Origin: Psilocybe azurescens | Taxonomy: Eukaryota > Basidiomycota > Agaricomycetes > Agaricales > Agrocybaceae | DNA: 64,000 nucleotides | Reading direction: 5' to 3' | Assembly (NCBI GenBank): GCA_023853785.1 | Contig: JAJIRX010000730.1 | Span: 248,001-312,000 of the forward strand | In this document: positions 45,888 through 57,738 of the stretch, one piece after another | Layout of the letters: the number at the start of each line of letters is the position of its first letter | Position numbering within the stretch: position 1 is the first letter of the stretch | Notes under the pieces: model-generated | What the model was told of the DNA's origin: nothing | Databases searched by the model: none | Seen by the model: only the letters and a program-made list of their open reading frames with translations | Position numbers and translations under genes: made by a program

Positions 45888-48028
45888 ATGCGGTGCCATT
45901 ATTGTTATCAAGAAACTATTACCTTATCCAAAAATTATGGAAGTGATAATTCGAGTGCTTGTGCCTTGGTATCATATGACTTAAAAAGCCAATTCAGCTG
46001 CTACGGCGCCCCCTTTCGACGGATTAATAGCAATGACTTCCCCGATACCCTCATTTGCTTTACCAACTGTTTGCTACCGCAGGAGGATGGGAGTTTGGTT
46101 GAAAGGGACTTGTGGATCGATGAAGCAAGTGGAATCATCTTGGATGATCAGGTATGTACCGCTCACCACGGTCTATGTGTTGGACAACTCATATTGGCAT
46201 TCAGAAAACATTCTACACGCGCAGAGAACGGCCTAACAGGATAGTTGACATTGGGGGTAATATCCTCAGGTAAGAGTTGTGTCTCAAATACTTTGATCTT
46301 TTCTACCGGCCAAGTACTACAACCCGGATAAATGCATGCTTACCACGTCATCTGCTCCTTAGTCCTGGTTTTCTGGATATTCAAATCAACGGAGCCTACG
46401 ACTTCGACTTTTCCGTTTATAATAACGATGACGAATCATATCGTCAAGGCTTACAGATGATTGCCGAAAGAATAGTCGAAACCGGCGTCACTTCGTATGT
46501 ACATCTTATAAAGCCATTCTAGACCAAATTGCTCAATATCGAGGCTCGTAGACTTTTACCAACTATTATTGTATGCTCCTCATCCCCCGCTATTGGACGT
46601 TCAGATAAGCTCACTCGCATATATTTAATAGACGCAGAAAAATCAATTTACCCAAAGCTTTTGAGTCTACTTAAACCATTTTCCACCCCAACCTCTGCTA
46701 CTCTTCTGGGCTGGCACGCAGAGGGTCCGTTTATCGATCTCACGAAACGAGGGGCTCACGTATCTGCGTATATTCTTCCGGCAGTAGATGGATTCAAGTC
46801 TTTCGAAAACGTGTACGGTCCAGAAAACCTTGTGGACAGTAACGCCTGGACCGTGTCGGACCATGTCGGACCTGCTGTTCGACTGATTACGGCTGCACCT
46901 GAGGTTCTTGGCGTAATGACAGCATTAGACGAATTAACTAAGAGGGGTATTGTATTCTCTATGGGACATAGGTTAGTTTCCTGCCATGATACAGGTCCAA
47001 TACTTAAAACTTCCTGGTCTAGTATAGCAACAACGGAAGTTGCAACAGCGGCCGTGCAACATGGAGCACGGTTAATTACACATCTCTTCAATGCGATGCC
47101 TCCACTACACCATCGAGACCCCTCAATTATCGGCTTGTTAGGAGCATCTCCCTATCTGTCTCCACCAAATCCCCTAACTCTTCAGCTTACCGAGACATTG
47201 CCTACGTCGGAACTTCCTGGGACGCGTGCCATCGACAGTCCTGTGGAACAAGGAGAATTTCCATCTCAAGCATCGCCCAAATCTTTTCAGGATTCTGGGA
47301 TAGTATCTCCAGAAAGGAAGAATACCGTCCTGAACGGTGTGCACCCACCGTTTAATCATCCCACCAAGAAACAAAGCAGGTATAGCTTGCACCATGAGAA
47401 GGGTCAAATTGCAGACATGGCCTTTGAACGTCCATACTACGGGCTTATTTTGGATGGGATTCATTGTCATCCTAATGCCGTCCGAGTACGTATCAGGATC
47501 CACTGATTGTGTCTGAAATTTACTGAGTTTGTGCTTCAGCTAGCCTATTCTTCGCATCCTGAAGGATGCATCCTAGTAACAGACGCCATGAAGATTCTCG
47601 ATCCAAATATCAAAGATGGTGTATACGAGTGGCGAGATGGACAGAAACTCGTTAAAGAGGGTGAAAAGTTGTACATAGAGGGTACAACTACTCTCGCTGG
47701 AAGGTGAGTCACCCCGAATTCTTGACAAAATTTCAATACTTGGACCCTAACACATCATTCTTTCTTCAGTGTTGTTACTTTGGATCACTGCGTCAGGAAT
47801 CTATCTCGTTTCACTGGGTGTTCTCTGGGAGAAGCTATAAAATGTGCCACATACAACCCAGCCAAGTTCGCATCACAATTTTTGTAGAAATTTCGCGTGC
47901 TGATACAACTTTACAGGTGTTTAGGTATCGAAAATAAGAAAGGAACTTTACGCCCGGGAGCCCACGCTGATCTTGTCGTTATAGATAGGCAAGGTGTTAT
48001 TCTTAGCACCTGGGTCAGGGGGGACTAA
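45888..48028 (+). CDS. N-acetylglucosamine-6-phosphate deacetylase
   Basis: Hydrolyses GlcNAc-6-phosphate to glucosamine-6-phosphate and acetate in the cytosol, the second step of GlcNAc use (DAC1/NagA family). Exons: to 46151, 46205-46269, 46363-46494, 46552-46971, 47023-47485, 47540-47703, 47770-47865 and 47917-48028. Landmarks in order: LICFTNCLLPQEDGSLVERD; IVDIGGNILSPGFLDIQING; LLGWHAEGPFIDLTKRGAH (metal-site HxEGPF); FSMGHSIATTEVATAAVQHG; RLITHLFNAMPPLHHRDPSI; LILDGIHCHPNAVRLAYSSH; ILVTDAMK with the catalytic Asp; VVTLDHCVRNLSRF; IKCATYNPAKCLGIENKKGT; LRPGAHADLVVIDRQG. The start is unclear: a better ATG at 46033 (MTSPIPS) is out of frame by one base. The segment after PTII (VCSSSPAIGRSDK...) looks like an unspliced intron. 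The C-terminus (WVRGD) is short. The neighbouring convergent gene is a hexokinase-family protein. Confidence 0.85.
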
Positions 48029-48781
48029 AGTATGGAGCAAAGAGATTTGAGTTGGTGCATACCAGAATATGTTTAACCCACGCTTGACTCGATTTCGTTG
48101 AACAAATGACATTCCTTACTGAGAGCTTCATTCGTAACTCGCACGCCCTGTCTCGCCGTGTCTCCCAGTTTAGTAGAGATGTTCGAAATCTATTCCAGTA
48201 GTATCAAAGACGAAGGAACACTTATTATTACTCTCAAAGCTGATACTTCAAACTTTATCATCAGAAAGTGCTCAAATATAGACTAAGCATCGTCATCATT
48301 TATATTTCACTCGAACATTACACTTTCGTACATCCGATACTCCCATGCACGAGTACCTTTATTCTGTAATCTGATCTGAGTTTTTCGCAGGGGCCGAGAT
48401 GTATGGGTCAAATATCTTGCGAGCCGTGCGGGTGCCACTCGAGGAGCCAGAGAGGTGGTTCCGATGCTGTGATTGCGATATTTTGTCACGAGGCGACTGA
48501 TTTAGGGAAGCGGCCATCTTTTAGGATCATCATCGCACTGTCTAATATGTCTAGGCTTGAAGATCCATCAACTATTCGCAGAGCAGTTTGGGAAATCATT
48601 CACGGTACGAAGGCTCGGAGGCCTGGAGGTTCGAAACAAGAATAATATATATGTTCTCTGCTAATCAACTCGCAACACTGGGGCATAAAGGCTTGATATC
48701 TGAGGGGCTATTGATAAATTTGGTACGATGTGCAGTTTACATGATCAGTTGTACAAGTATTCAATCCAGATTCTCTTCGGT
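48029..48781. other. Intergenic region between two convergent genes
   Basis: 750 bp between the deacetylase stop and the hexokinase-like stop. It is expected to hold both transcription ends. No coding frame is supported. Confidence 0.5.
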
Positions 48782-50670
48782 TCATCCTCTTTGTGTCGCC
48801 TCATAAACTCCTAGGGCGGCTTGAATTTAAATGCGTTAAATAATCAAATATTACAAAGAATCTGTGTAATGCTTTACCTCCAATTGGCTCTGGGTCGTCC
48901 GCATTGAGGAACACAATGCGCCTTTCTACATTCTGCCCAAGGATGCCCCGGAGACCATTTCGAAGAACATCCTCGAATTGTGGATAGAACACTACCATCC
49001 TGCAGATAGGTGTAGTACATTAATCATACAAGCTCTCCAACAAAAAATGGTCCATTGACTTACTCCCCGGTGAAAGAAACTACAATTGGATCCGTGCGGT
49101 CTCGTGCGTAGCCCGCTTGTGTGACCAGGGCGGCAATGGCGCAGGCACACAGTCTGATAGCTCGATTGGAGACCAATTGCGACACAGAACGAACAATCTC
49201 AGCGTCCTCATCTCTGATGATATTCAGGGCAATGCCGTGATCAGCGAGGACCTTTCGAATCTCGCCTGGAGAATTCGCCGCATCGAGCAGGGGAAGGCAT
49301 CTGCTATTGAAGCTTCCAGCGTTCTGGATACCGCTGGTGGTGCCGATTGAAAGAGCAGAGGGTGACTTCTGCTCGATGGAAACCAGGATTCGGCGGACGA
49401 GTTCGCCTAGGAAAATCCAGGATATGAGTTTCTCGTACAATTCGATGCCTGGTTCGCGACTATCTTCGTCCATGCTGTAATCGATGTCGGTGAGTGGCAA
49501 GATATTCCTCTGAGAAAGAAAGAATAAAGCCATGTCAGATGCGATGAGTAGGTCTACTAATAGGAAGCATGTGACATTACATTGCTATATCCACCTAGTT
49601 CAGTGTTGACGATCATCCGAGCGCTGGTCTGCCTGCCTAATTTGGTTATCTTCGCGGTATCCTCGACGTATGCGACGTTAGTCCCAACACCAAAGATTGC
49701 CGCTGTATTGATATTGGCGTCAAAGAGGTCTACCTGATAAAAGAAAAGGACGTACACATGTAGCAGTTTTGAGCAGGGTGACCGTATGATTCGGAGAGTA
49801 AGACTGTGACGGTCTATAAAGTGAATATATTTTAGTCCTTAAGTTCGCCAGTCAAGAACATAAAAATACTGACGTCGTTGACGATTGCTCCGCATTTAAG
49901 GTCCAATCCCCTGCGAACAAAAGCAGCTTCTAGCAGCTCGTTTACCTCGAGACCAGGGCCGTCTCGAAGATTGAGTCCTTTCCCCCAGGTGACGAGTGTT
50001 GCCCTGTTAATGTTCGTTCTCTGGACGGTGAAAGGGAAAGAAAAGCCAATTGGTGTTTGGGGTGCGGGTCGTATCCCGTGTTCATTGAGAAATGAGTCGA
50101 CCGATATGGCGACCTGATCTGTTATTATGTTCATATTAGTACTTGAACCGTGAAACCAGATGCAAACGTTGACCAAAATATCCAGCGGATGTTCCGGAGA
50201 AGGCTTCGTTGGGGATCTGGAAAACCGTCTCTCGCCGAGAGGATTTGTTGTTACCGTAAAGGGTGATTTCGGAAATTCGTCTGCGTCAAATGGTTGAGCA
50301 ATTGCAAGCAGCAGCGATTGTGAAACTTACAAGCTCCTCCATATAATATCGATGCTTAGAAATGTCCTAGACAGAGGTCATCAGCAGAGGTCAGCAGATA
50401 TAAAGGACAACCTTACCCGGCCTCGCTACCATCGGGGACGTGGGTGACATAGGTAGGTCTGGGTTTAACTATGTGGGCAACGGAACACAGGCTTAACGGA
50501 TAGTGAGATGACTCTTACACCATTGCCACTGGGCGATTGAACTCCCTCAGACCAGCATTGAACTCTTCTACGAAGGAGTTAGTGATTTCGACCAACTTAG
50601 TGTCAGAGAGTTGAAATGGAGCTGTGATGTCGTCTAGAGCAGCACGAGCAGCAGTTGATATTCCGGACAT
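48782..50670 (-). CDS. Hexokinase-family protein, probable GlcNAc kinase homologue, altered phosphate loop
   Basis: ATG at 50670 starts MSGISTAARAALDDITAPFQ. About ten introns follow. Family blocks in order: NRPVAMVPTYVTHVPDGSEA then GTFLSID; LRISEITLYGNN; AISVDSFLNEHGIRPAPQTP then IGFSFPFTV; RATLVTWGKGLNL; GAIVNDTV with the catalytic Asp; IFGVGTNVAYVE; MIVNTELGGYSN; LSIGTTSGIQNAGSF; AIRLCACAIAALVTQAGYA; VVFYPQFEDVLRNGLRGILG; IGAALGVYEATQRG ending at 48782, where an intron (48877-48820) restores the usual GAAL end. The phosphate-1 motif normally reads DLGGTNLR, but here it is DIIWRSLR, with no gap. In fungi a hexokinase-type enzyme phosphorylates GlcNAc, and the gene often lies beside the deacetylase. 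With GGTN lost, catalysis is doubtful and a regulatory role is possible. Confidence 0.75.
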
Positions 50671-50974
50671 GGTTTGCACACACAAGAAAAGTTGTCGGGG
50701 CGATTCTTATATAAATTTTCTCTGCTACCCGTAATACAGGTATTTTCTGTCATAGGCTCAGAGTAGAGGGGTCTGGTAATAAATTTTACAGCCATTCTCA
50801 CACCAAGGGGTTTGGACAAAATGAGAAGAAATACTACTATTGCCTACCAATCATGATATTCTACGATAGAAGCAAATTCAAATGAATTAAATTGGAACTT
50901 ACTTCCCACAGATTCGGTACTCCATCCACCTGCCGAGGACAACATAAGGATGAAACATGGAAAGTCTATGATTT

Positions 50975-51965
50975 AGGCGCCAATTGTAATGAATGAAAGG
51001 CACAACGGTCATCCGTCTGTCAAAGGTCATGTTTTTGGGGTGATAATCCAGATATGGAAAGGTCATAGGGCGAACGTTTAGCAGAGGCGCGGCCCTAACA
51101 TTCTCTTAGGTGTAAATTCTATTTTTGTACGCTTGGGCGTCAATTGTGTGCCGGTGCCACCACGACGTACAGACTGCGGGAATACAGCTCCTGTTCTATA
51201 TGGAAGATAAGGAACTATGAATAGTCCGAATATGAGTAGCCAATCGGCGGGTACAGAGGCTCTGTGTTTCTCATATTTAATTAAAGAGGGCGTGTACAGA
51301 AGACAACAAGTGTACGCATGTTTACAACCGGGTCTGGCGCAGCCCCGGTTTCGTCTACAGTTTCCTCGGATGTACTATGAAGAAAAAAATAACTATAAGC
51401 CGTTGATTTGAACGTCCCCACGCTCATGGAATGCTGCTACAGAGTCTGAGTTTAGCCATCGTACTGCCAGTGAGAATGGATAATGGTATTTCAACACAAC
51501 GCTAACTGCTAAGTCTACTTGTTTAATCAATACCAGATTTAACAGACTTTCAATGACAAGCTAGCATTTAGCTTTAGAAATTTCCTGATGAAGGCGTGGG
51601 ATAGAATACACTAAATGTTTATCTTCATGACAGAAGCCACCCAAGAAGTACATGAGAGCTGGAGTATATTCCGAGGCGCTCTTCTTCCACGACTCTTGAA
51701 TGGAAGTATGCCATCTGTCAAATTTCGAGGGGTAGAAATGAATGAAATAATTGTTCCAATTGAGTAGACTATTGGTATAAGATGAGCACATGAGCGCCCA
51801 AATCACGAGAAGATAGTCTATTGGTTCATCTGCATGTCAAATGTCAAATTTGAGGGTAGTAAGACTTGAGTAAGTCGTATATGGACCAGTCACAAGGTGT
51901 TAGTCTGATATACATACTACCACCGACTCCAGACTTTCTTTCCAATACTAATCACATCGTGGTCT
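50975..51965 (+). repeat. Long direct repeat, copy 2
   Basis: The diverged partner of 43190-44215, in the same orientation. Shared blocks include GTGTACGCATGTTT, ACCGGGTCTGG and TTTGAGGGTAGTAAGACTTG. Together the two copies bracket the deacetylase/hexokinase pair, the unknown gene at 44412 and the fragment at 45320. Confidence 0.65.
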
Positions 51966-52514
51966 TCTCTATTTTTGAATGCCCTTCTAGATTGAAACTG
52001 ACGGGAAGGGAGGCCCGCATATTCGATCTTTATTCAGATTGGGGTACTGCATTAGTTATTATGGAAATTAATTTTGCAAAAAAAGCAAAAAAAAAAAGAA
52101 ACGGAAACCTATGTCCTCTTTCTCAAAATTCTGTCACAATTTCTTTCCATCTCAGGCTAAATTTAGGCGCCAACTCTTGCTTTAAGTATCCAAAAATCGG
52201 CCCGAAACCGGAAAACGCGGGAAAATCTAAAACTTTTATACCTAAATTACTGATGTGATGTTATGTGGTGTATTTTGTAAAGCCGAAGTTGGAAATGGAG
52301 TTTTGGTGGATGTGAACTTGCCTAAATGTGAGAACGCACCTGCTGTACTAAATGCATAAAAGAGGGACACCGTCTGTGGAGGCGACTTCCCGACACCGAT
52401 CTACTTCTCTCAGTATTTTGCCACACTAAGTACCAGTTAGTATAGGTTTGTGTGATCCTTGACATCCTATTCATTTGCCATAATAACTGACTATCCGTCT
52501 CTACTCTCAGGAGA
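51966..52514. other. Upstream region of the Cys/His-tail protein gene
   Basis: AT-rich; an A-run near 52077-52097. A possible 5'-UTR intron ends at CTCTCAG just before the ATG. Confidence 0.4.
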
Positions 52515-53159
52515 ATGCACTACAGCACGGCTCTCTTTAACAGCCTGCCCTCTCTCCAGACCGCCGAGGAGCAGTTCAGCTCCAAAGATGCCAAGCAGCA
52601 CCTCGAAGGGTCCATCCGCAAGATCTTCCTCGACTTCGACGTGCAGACCAAGTACGGGTTGGCCCTCCTACACAACCATTTCCCACTCAAGGAGGGCCAG
52701 CGGCTCGTCGACTACCACAGTACAGCGACCGCATGGGAAGTCGACGATGACGTCTCTGTAGTTTCCCGCAAGTACAATGGCCAGGTCGTCCCACGGGCGT
52801 ATATGTTCGAAAAGGACGACATCATTCCGTACGAGTTCACCTTTGTGTCGGGTTCCGTCGAGGAAGATCCTGTTTCCGGCGACGTGCCATTCTTCAATGC
52901 ACTCAATCAGACGCTGACCTCCCTTGGGTTGGAGAAACTGTTCGGCGTTCGGGATTTACAAGACTACGATAGCGAAAAGACCGTCGAGATCACAGAGGGG
53001 GAGGCGAACATCATGCTTCCACGCAGCACCGAGACCTTCACCGACGCCACTCTCCTCGAAGCACTCTGGGTCTTTGGCCCAAAGACGACGCCTTGCTACT
53101 GCGCCTGCTACTGCTTCAGACCGTACTGCGGCTGCGGGCACCATGTCAACCATTACTAA
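52515..53159 (+). CDS. Single-exon 214-aa protein with a Cys/His-rich C-terminal tail
   Basis: Opens MHYSTALFNSLPSLQTAEEQ and runs without introns to 53159. The body holds IRKIFLDFDVQTKYGLALLH then NHFPLKEGQRLVDYH and YEFTFVSGSVEED. The last 25 residues, after ALWVFGPKTTP, read CYCACYCFRPYCGCGHH and then VNHY: six cysteines and three histidines in a metal-site or disulfide-like cluster. There is no signal peptide, so the cluster is more likely metal-binding in the cytosol or nucleus. The lack of introns and the GC-rich third positions contrast with neighbouring intron-dense genes. I do not recognise the family; the LLHxHF/GxxLVxY body recalls ascomycete and basidiomycete hypothetical proteins. 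Confidence 0.7.
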   Translation: MHYSTALFNSLPSLQTAEEQFSSKDAKQHLEGSIRKIFLDFDVQTKYGLALLHNHFPLKEGQRLVDYHSTATAWEVDDDVSVVSRKYNGQVVPRAYMFEKDDIIPYEFTFVSGSVEEDPVSGDVPFFNALNQTLTSLGLEKLFGVRDLQDYDSEKTVEITEGEANIMLPRSTETFTDATLLEALWVFGPKTTPCYCACYCFRPYCGCGHHVNHY

Positions 53160-53875
53160 GGAACATCGGTCATATACGTGAGGTATAAGGCAAGTTTAAA
53201 TGTTCTTCAGTAATTTGGACTAGATGCATTGGCTAACTGAAGATCAACAAGAAGCATTCAAGAGTCAACTGATTCCATACGCTCCCAATTCAAACCCACT
53301 TAAGTAGTCCTTGGCGGATCATTATGTACCGAGTTTTGTATGAACAGGTCAAAGTTTTTCTATGCATTGCTTCCAAATGAAATTGTTAGGCTCGCTATTA
53401 GTGTTGACATCGACCGATCCATCGTTAGGTCACCAAATGACTCAGATAACAATCACAGCTCAACGCTCAAACTGGTTCGTTCAGATACCCTCCAATTTAC
53501 ATATAAAATCCGCCGCTCGGTGGATGGTTATCCAAATTGGAATGTTGCTCCAATGAAGATGCAGAGAATCCCTTTCCTGTGCTTAAACACCCAATGTAAG
53601 GCGAGTTTGTCCACTTTCTGTTGCAATCCCTATGAGACTTGACTTAGCATAAGTCCTAAATCTCGTGCTTAGTCCGTTATAGACCCGATTTACATAGCTG
53701 TTAAGGCTTTAAAGATGGAAGTCCAAAATGACCTAGACTTCCATCGAGATTGTTGACAAAAATTAACTGTCGGAACTCGAGGTTGTGCAAGACCTAATCA
53801 AGGCCGATTCCGAGCTTGTGTGTTAAATTGGGTTGGTCTTATTATCCAATGTGAACAAAAAGTATTCAACAATAC
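53160..53875. other. Intergenic stretch, no supported gene
   Basis: Short frames without coding character between the Cys/His-tail gene and the tRNA. Confidence 0.4.
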
Positions 53876-53956
53876 GACGCCAGCAGGATTCGAACCTGCG
53901 CCCTCAAAGAGGAACAGATTTCTAATCTGTCGCTGTAACCACTTAGCTATGGCGCC
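53876..53956 (-). tRNA. tRNA-Ser (anticodon AGA)
   Basis: Read on the minus strand, the acceptor arms GGCGCCA and TGGCGTC pair (one G-U). The D-arm region is TAGCTAAGTGGTTA. The anticodon stem-loop ACAGATTAGAAATCTGT carries AGA. A variable arm (CCTCTTTGAGG) of the long type used by tRNA-Ser and a T arm GCAGGTTCGAATCCTGC follow. Length 81 nt, no intron. Confidence 0.9.
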
Positions 53957-54358
53957 ATATGATTGTGGCTCGATCACTGCCACCACATCATGTAACCTAG
54001 CCTTCCAAGCTCGAACAAGGACACATAGGGACATATCAAGGTCAGAGATGCACAGTAATCATATTTCATGAGATACAGCGGAAATCGATCGAAAGAGACA
54101 AGACATGCGAAGCTATAAGGTACGCAAAGTTGTGGATATGGGAGTAAATTCCTTTTAGGAAAGGCCATGGATCATCGATCAACTTCGGATCATGTCATTG
54201 CTTTGTCATTGCTTGAGAGTGGAAATTTGAATACAATTACAAAAGGATAAAGTCCGACATCCTATTTTCAGTTTTTTTCCACCTATGGCTTCACCCAGGG
54301 CGCCAAACCACTGTCTGAACATTACATGCACACTTCCCTGAATCCTGGTCCCATATCC
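53957..54358. other. Intergenic stretch
   Basis: Nothing supported. Downstream flank of the F-box gene. Confidence 0.45.
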
Positions 54359-56960
54359 TCACACTTTAACCCTCCTAACCTCCCATCTAACCTTACTCTC
54401 CCTCTCCTTCACTCCTTCTCCGTCTCCTGCGGTGTTCCCATCCCTTACAAGAACCACAACCTTCCTATCCCCACCCGCCCCAGCACCCGGAGCAGTCTCC
54501 CAATGATCCACCCTTCGCAGCTTCCGGCACTTCCACGCCAGCAGACTCGCAATCTCATCGTTCTTGCGCAAGCGACTGCGCTCCATCATAGATATGTTGG
54601 GGCTGATGTGCGGCAGCGGCGGGATTGAGACTGGTGTTATCGGGTTACCGTGTGTGGAGGGGGAATTGGATATGGAGTCGGCGGTATCGTGGATGTGGTA
54701 CACATGTGCATGCGCGGCTTGTCCACCTCCACCTCCACCTGTTCCCATGTTGCCACCAGCACCGGTGTTGCTCGTAGTCATCCCTGAACCAGAAACACCA
54801 CCCGCGCCGGGGCCCGAACCAGCAACAGACGACACCTCATAGAAGAACCTAACACCATGCATGCTAACCAGGTCCGGCAGCGTGGCCATCAGATCCGTCC
54901 ACTCCAACATATTCCGCTCTACAACACCACCACTCCCGCCGTTTCGCTCGCCGCTCGCCCCAATCCTCCGCCCGACGTCGAGATACTGCACGCCGGGGAG
55001 ACACCCCACCAGGCGCTTAACTTCGTCGATATCGTGCCATCCGAGAAGCTCTACACGGCGAATGCCGGCGCCTGCGCCTGTTTGTTTGAGGTTGTGTATA
55101 AACGCTGCGTCTGGCCCCATAGACAATGAGTTTGAATTGGACAGAGCGGGAATGTGTCCGGAAAGCTTGAAGCCCTTGATAATTTCCAACGGTCTCGGCC
55201 GAGCGTCGCCAGACAGAGGTGGGCATTGCAAAATGGCGTTGATCACGTCCCTCGAGGCCTTGATTTCTCGCAGACGAGGCAGAGACCCTGCAGGGAGCTT
55301 AAGAGGGCTCGATCCGTTCCCATTCCCGTTCGCAATGCCATTTCCATTTCCTCCAGACTGTATGACAACATCCAGATGAAGCACCTCCAGCATCGCATGG
55401 GCTGCTAAGAAAGCAGACGGCGCCGCAGGAGATATACATCGGAGGTTTGTGAGCGAAAGATGCGTGAGGAGGGCAAACCGCGGGAGAGTGTCGACTAGAG
55501 AGTTTGCGAGGAAGTCATCTGCGAGAGGCCGGGCGCGTTGGGCTACTGTCGCGTTGGGCATGACCATATGAGCCTGTGCGGTTCCTCCTGATGTGCGCGG
55601 TGTGATGTACGCAATTTCAATGTTCTATGGAAGTTGAAGGACATTAGTATTGTTCAAGATGAAGGCGCCTTACGGATAAAATCATACCTTTAGATTTGAG
55701 CATTGATACAACATTGCGGAAATACGAGTGAGCTCGGGTAACTTGGACGCTCCATAACTGTGAGGTGTCGAGCGAAATACCACACTTTCCATTGCCAACA
55801 ACTAAAGGGACAGCATGAGAAGTGCACATCGACGTAGATAAGGGGAAAGAGTGTGTCACACGACGTACACCATTCGTAGAAACCCTGGTTCTTATCAGTC
55901 CCTTATTCGCGTTTCTCCTCGAGTCATGCTCTACCTCAGATCCGCTGCTTTCTTCCTCACTCTCCTCATCCACGCCGGCCCAGAGCCCACTTCTCGGCCC
56001 AAATACCAGGTTATCACATATCTCAATCGACCTCAAATGCTCAGCGCGCATCATAAGCGCTGGCCAGACGCGCGCGATTGAAATTGGAGAATGGTTGCAG
56101 GACCACTTAAACTCTTTTAAACCTGTCATACGAAGAAGAGCTGAAGCGAGGTAGCGCTCCTGTTTAGTGTGCATGCGGAGCTCGTCGTCCGTAGATTCCA
56201 GATCTGTGCCTCCCCCTAAAGTGGCTGAGGAGGAAGATTGCATGATTGTGCGTGGGATCAGCATCGTTGAAGGACGATGGGGACCGTTGTGCACAGCATT
56301 GGACGAGGCTGGAGTGCGCTCATCGATGATTTCGAGCTTGCGTACGTTACGGGCGAGCGAGCGGTGCGTGGTGAGATGGTTCCAAACGCCGATAGAGGAC
56401 ACCTTGCAGCGAATGACACGATACTCGAAGTGTCTTGGGAACACGATGTCGTACAATCGCTTGCAACCTAACCCGAAGTTAACCAAATCCTTTCTCGAAT
56501 CGACATGCGAGAGGATGGCGTCTATAATCTCGGTAGGCTGTTGGATGAGGCCGAGACCGAGGCCGGGAGAGGATATGACTGCCGAGTTATCGGTAAGAAT
56601 CACGTTGGGCGATAACACACGCACGCCATGATAAACAAATGGGTCGAGGACGCTGACAAGATGTATCGAGAGCGCGTGTTCAGCTGGCGTCAGCTTAAAC
56701 TGGCAACCACCAATTCGTGTGGGGAGCGATGTCAGGAGCTTCAGGAGCACTGTGAGTGCATTTACAGGGTCCGTACGAGGATGGTCGCTCAGTGATGTGC
56801 TTATCGATTGATATGAACCATTCAGTTGGGGCTTGCGTGCGCGGGCGGTACGAGTGGTAGCTGGAGATGTGGGCTTGAGCTCAGGCTTTGGAGGAACGAC
56901 TTTGGCCTTGGGACGTGTTTTGACGCTAGACAGCGGGGCGGGACGGGAAGGGGGAGGCAT
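54359..56960 (-). CDS. F-box domain protein, about 850 aa
   Basis: The start is taken at ATG 56960 (MPPPSRPAPLSSVKTRPKAK); upstream codons in frame lack a better ATG. Two exons, 56960-55674 and 55624-54359, are joined by a 49-nt intron (GTAAGG...CCATAG) in exact phase. After a basic, proline-rich N-terminus, the F-box lies at about residues 170-215 (LIQQPTEIIDAILSHVDSRK, LVNFGLGCKRLYDIVFPRHF). It is followed by leucine-rich, LRR-like segments (ARNVRKLEIIDE, MTGLKEFKWSCNHSP, LTHLSLTNLRC, LEVLHLDVVIQ, IRRVELLGWHDIDEVKRLVG). A Gly-rich low-complexity stretch (GNGNGIANGNGNGS; GAGGNMGTGGGGGG) and an acidic run (EESEEESSGSE) interrupt the repeats. The family serves as substrate receptors of SCF ubiquitin ligases; the target is unknown. 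Confidence 0.75.
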
Positions 56961-57738
56961 TTCCCGCTGGAAGGGAAAACAAAGTGTGTCCAAGCCATAT
57001 ATGCCTGACTTGATAGCCTGGGAGCCTCTGGGAGCTGTACATAACCTGCGCAGTTTGTCCGCATGGTTCCTGATGCGGTGTGAAACTATGTCAGGGTCAT
57101 CATTTGTGACGACGGAATAGGCAAGTAACGTGTCAGGTGATATGACATGACGCGCTCGGAGTTCTTGCAACGCGCGTCGCGTCGCTTCTCTCTCTTAACC
57201 AATTCAAGCATAGATGGAAGGCTTGGATACTACCGCTACTAAAGACTTACTACACATACAAATGCCAATCTACGTCTCTGACTTTTCTATCTTTATCATC
57301 TGCATCATGGATTTGTCAGAAAACTGTGTGGCACAATCATCCATGGACTACGTGGACCACTGCATCGAACAACCATGGGTACTTGTTATAGCTATTTTTT
57401 AGATTTTGTGAGTAGAACTTGACATACCCCTAAAATTTATCTTCTTCCTGGCACTAAATTTCAAGAATTACCAAAGGCCTTGAAGCCTCAAGCTTCAAGT
57501 CCCGTCGTTCATTGTGGCACCGTGGCACCGTCACTATTTCAGCCGAGTGACGTGAAAGTATCTCCCATTATCATTACTGTAACAATGGTTTGGCCCTCCC
57601 AAGCGTGATTTATGGCCCGTTCTTTATCAATGGCCCCCTCTTTCACATATAAGTACGCCTGTTGTTTTCCAAATCAGATATTCCCCACTTTTCGTCGTCT
57701 CCTTGCCTTTCCATCCCGTCTCTCTAAATTTCCGGATT

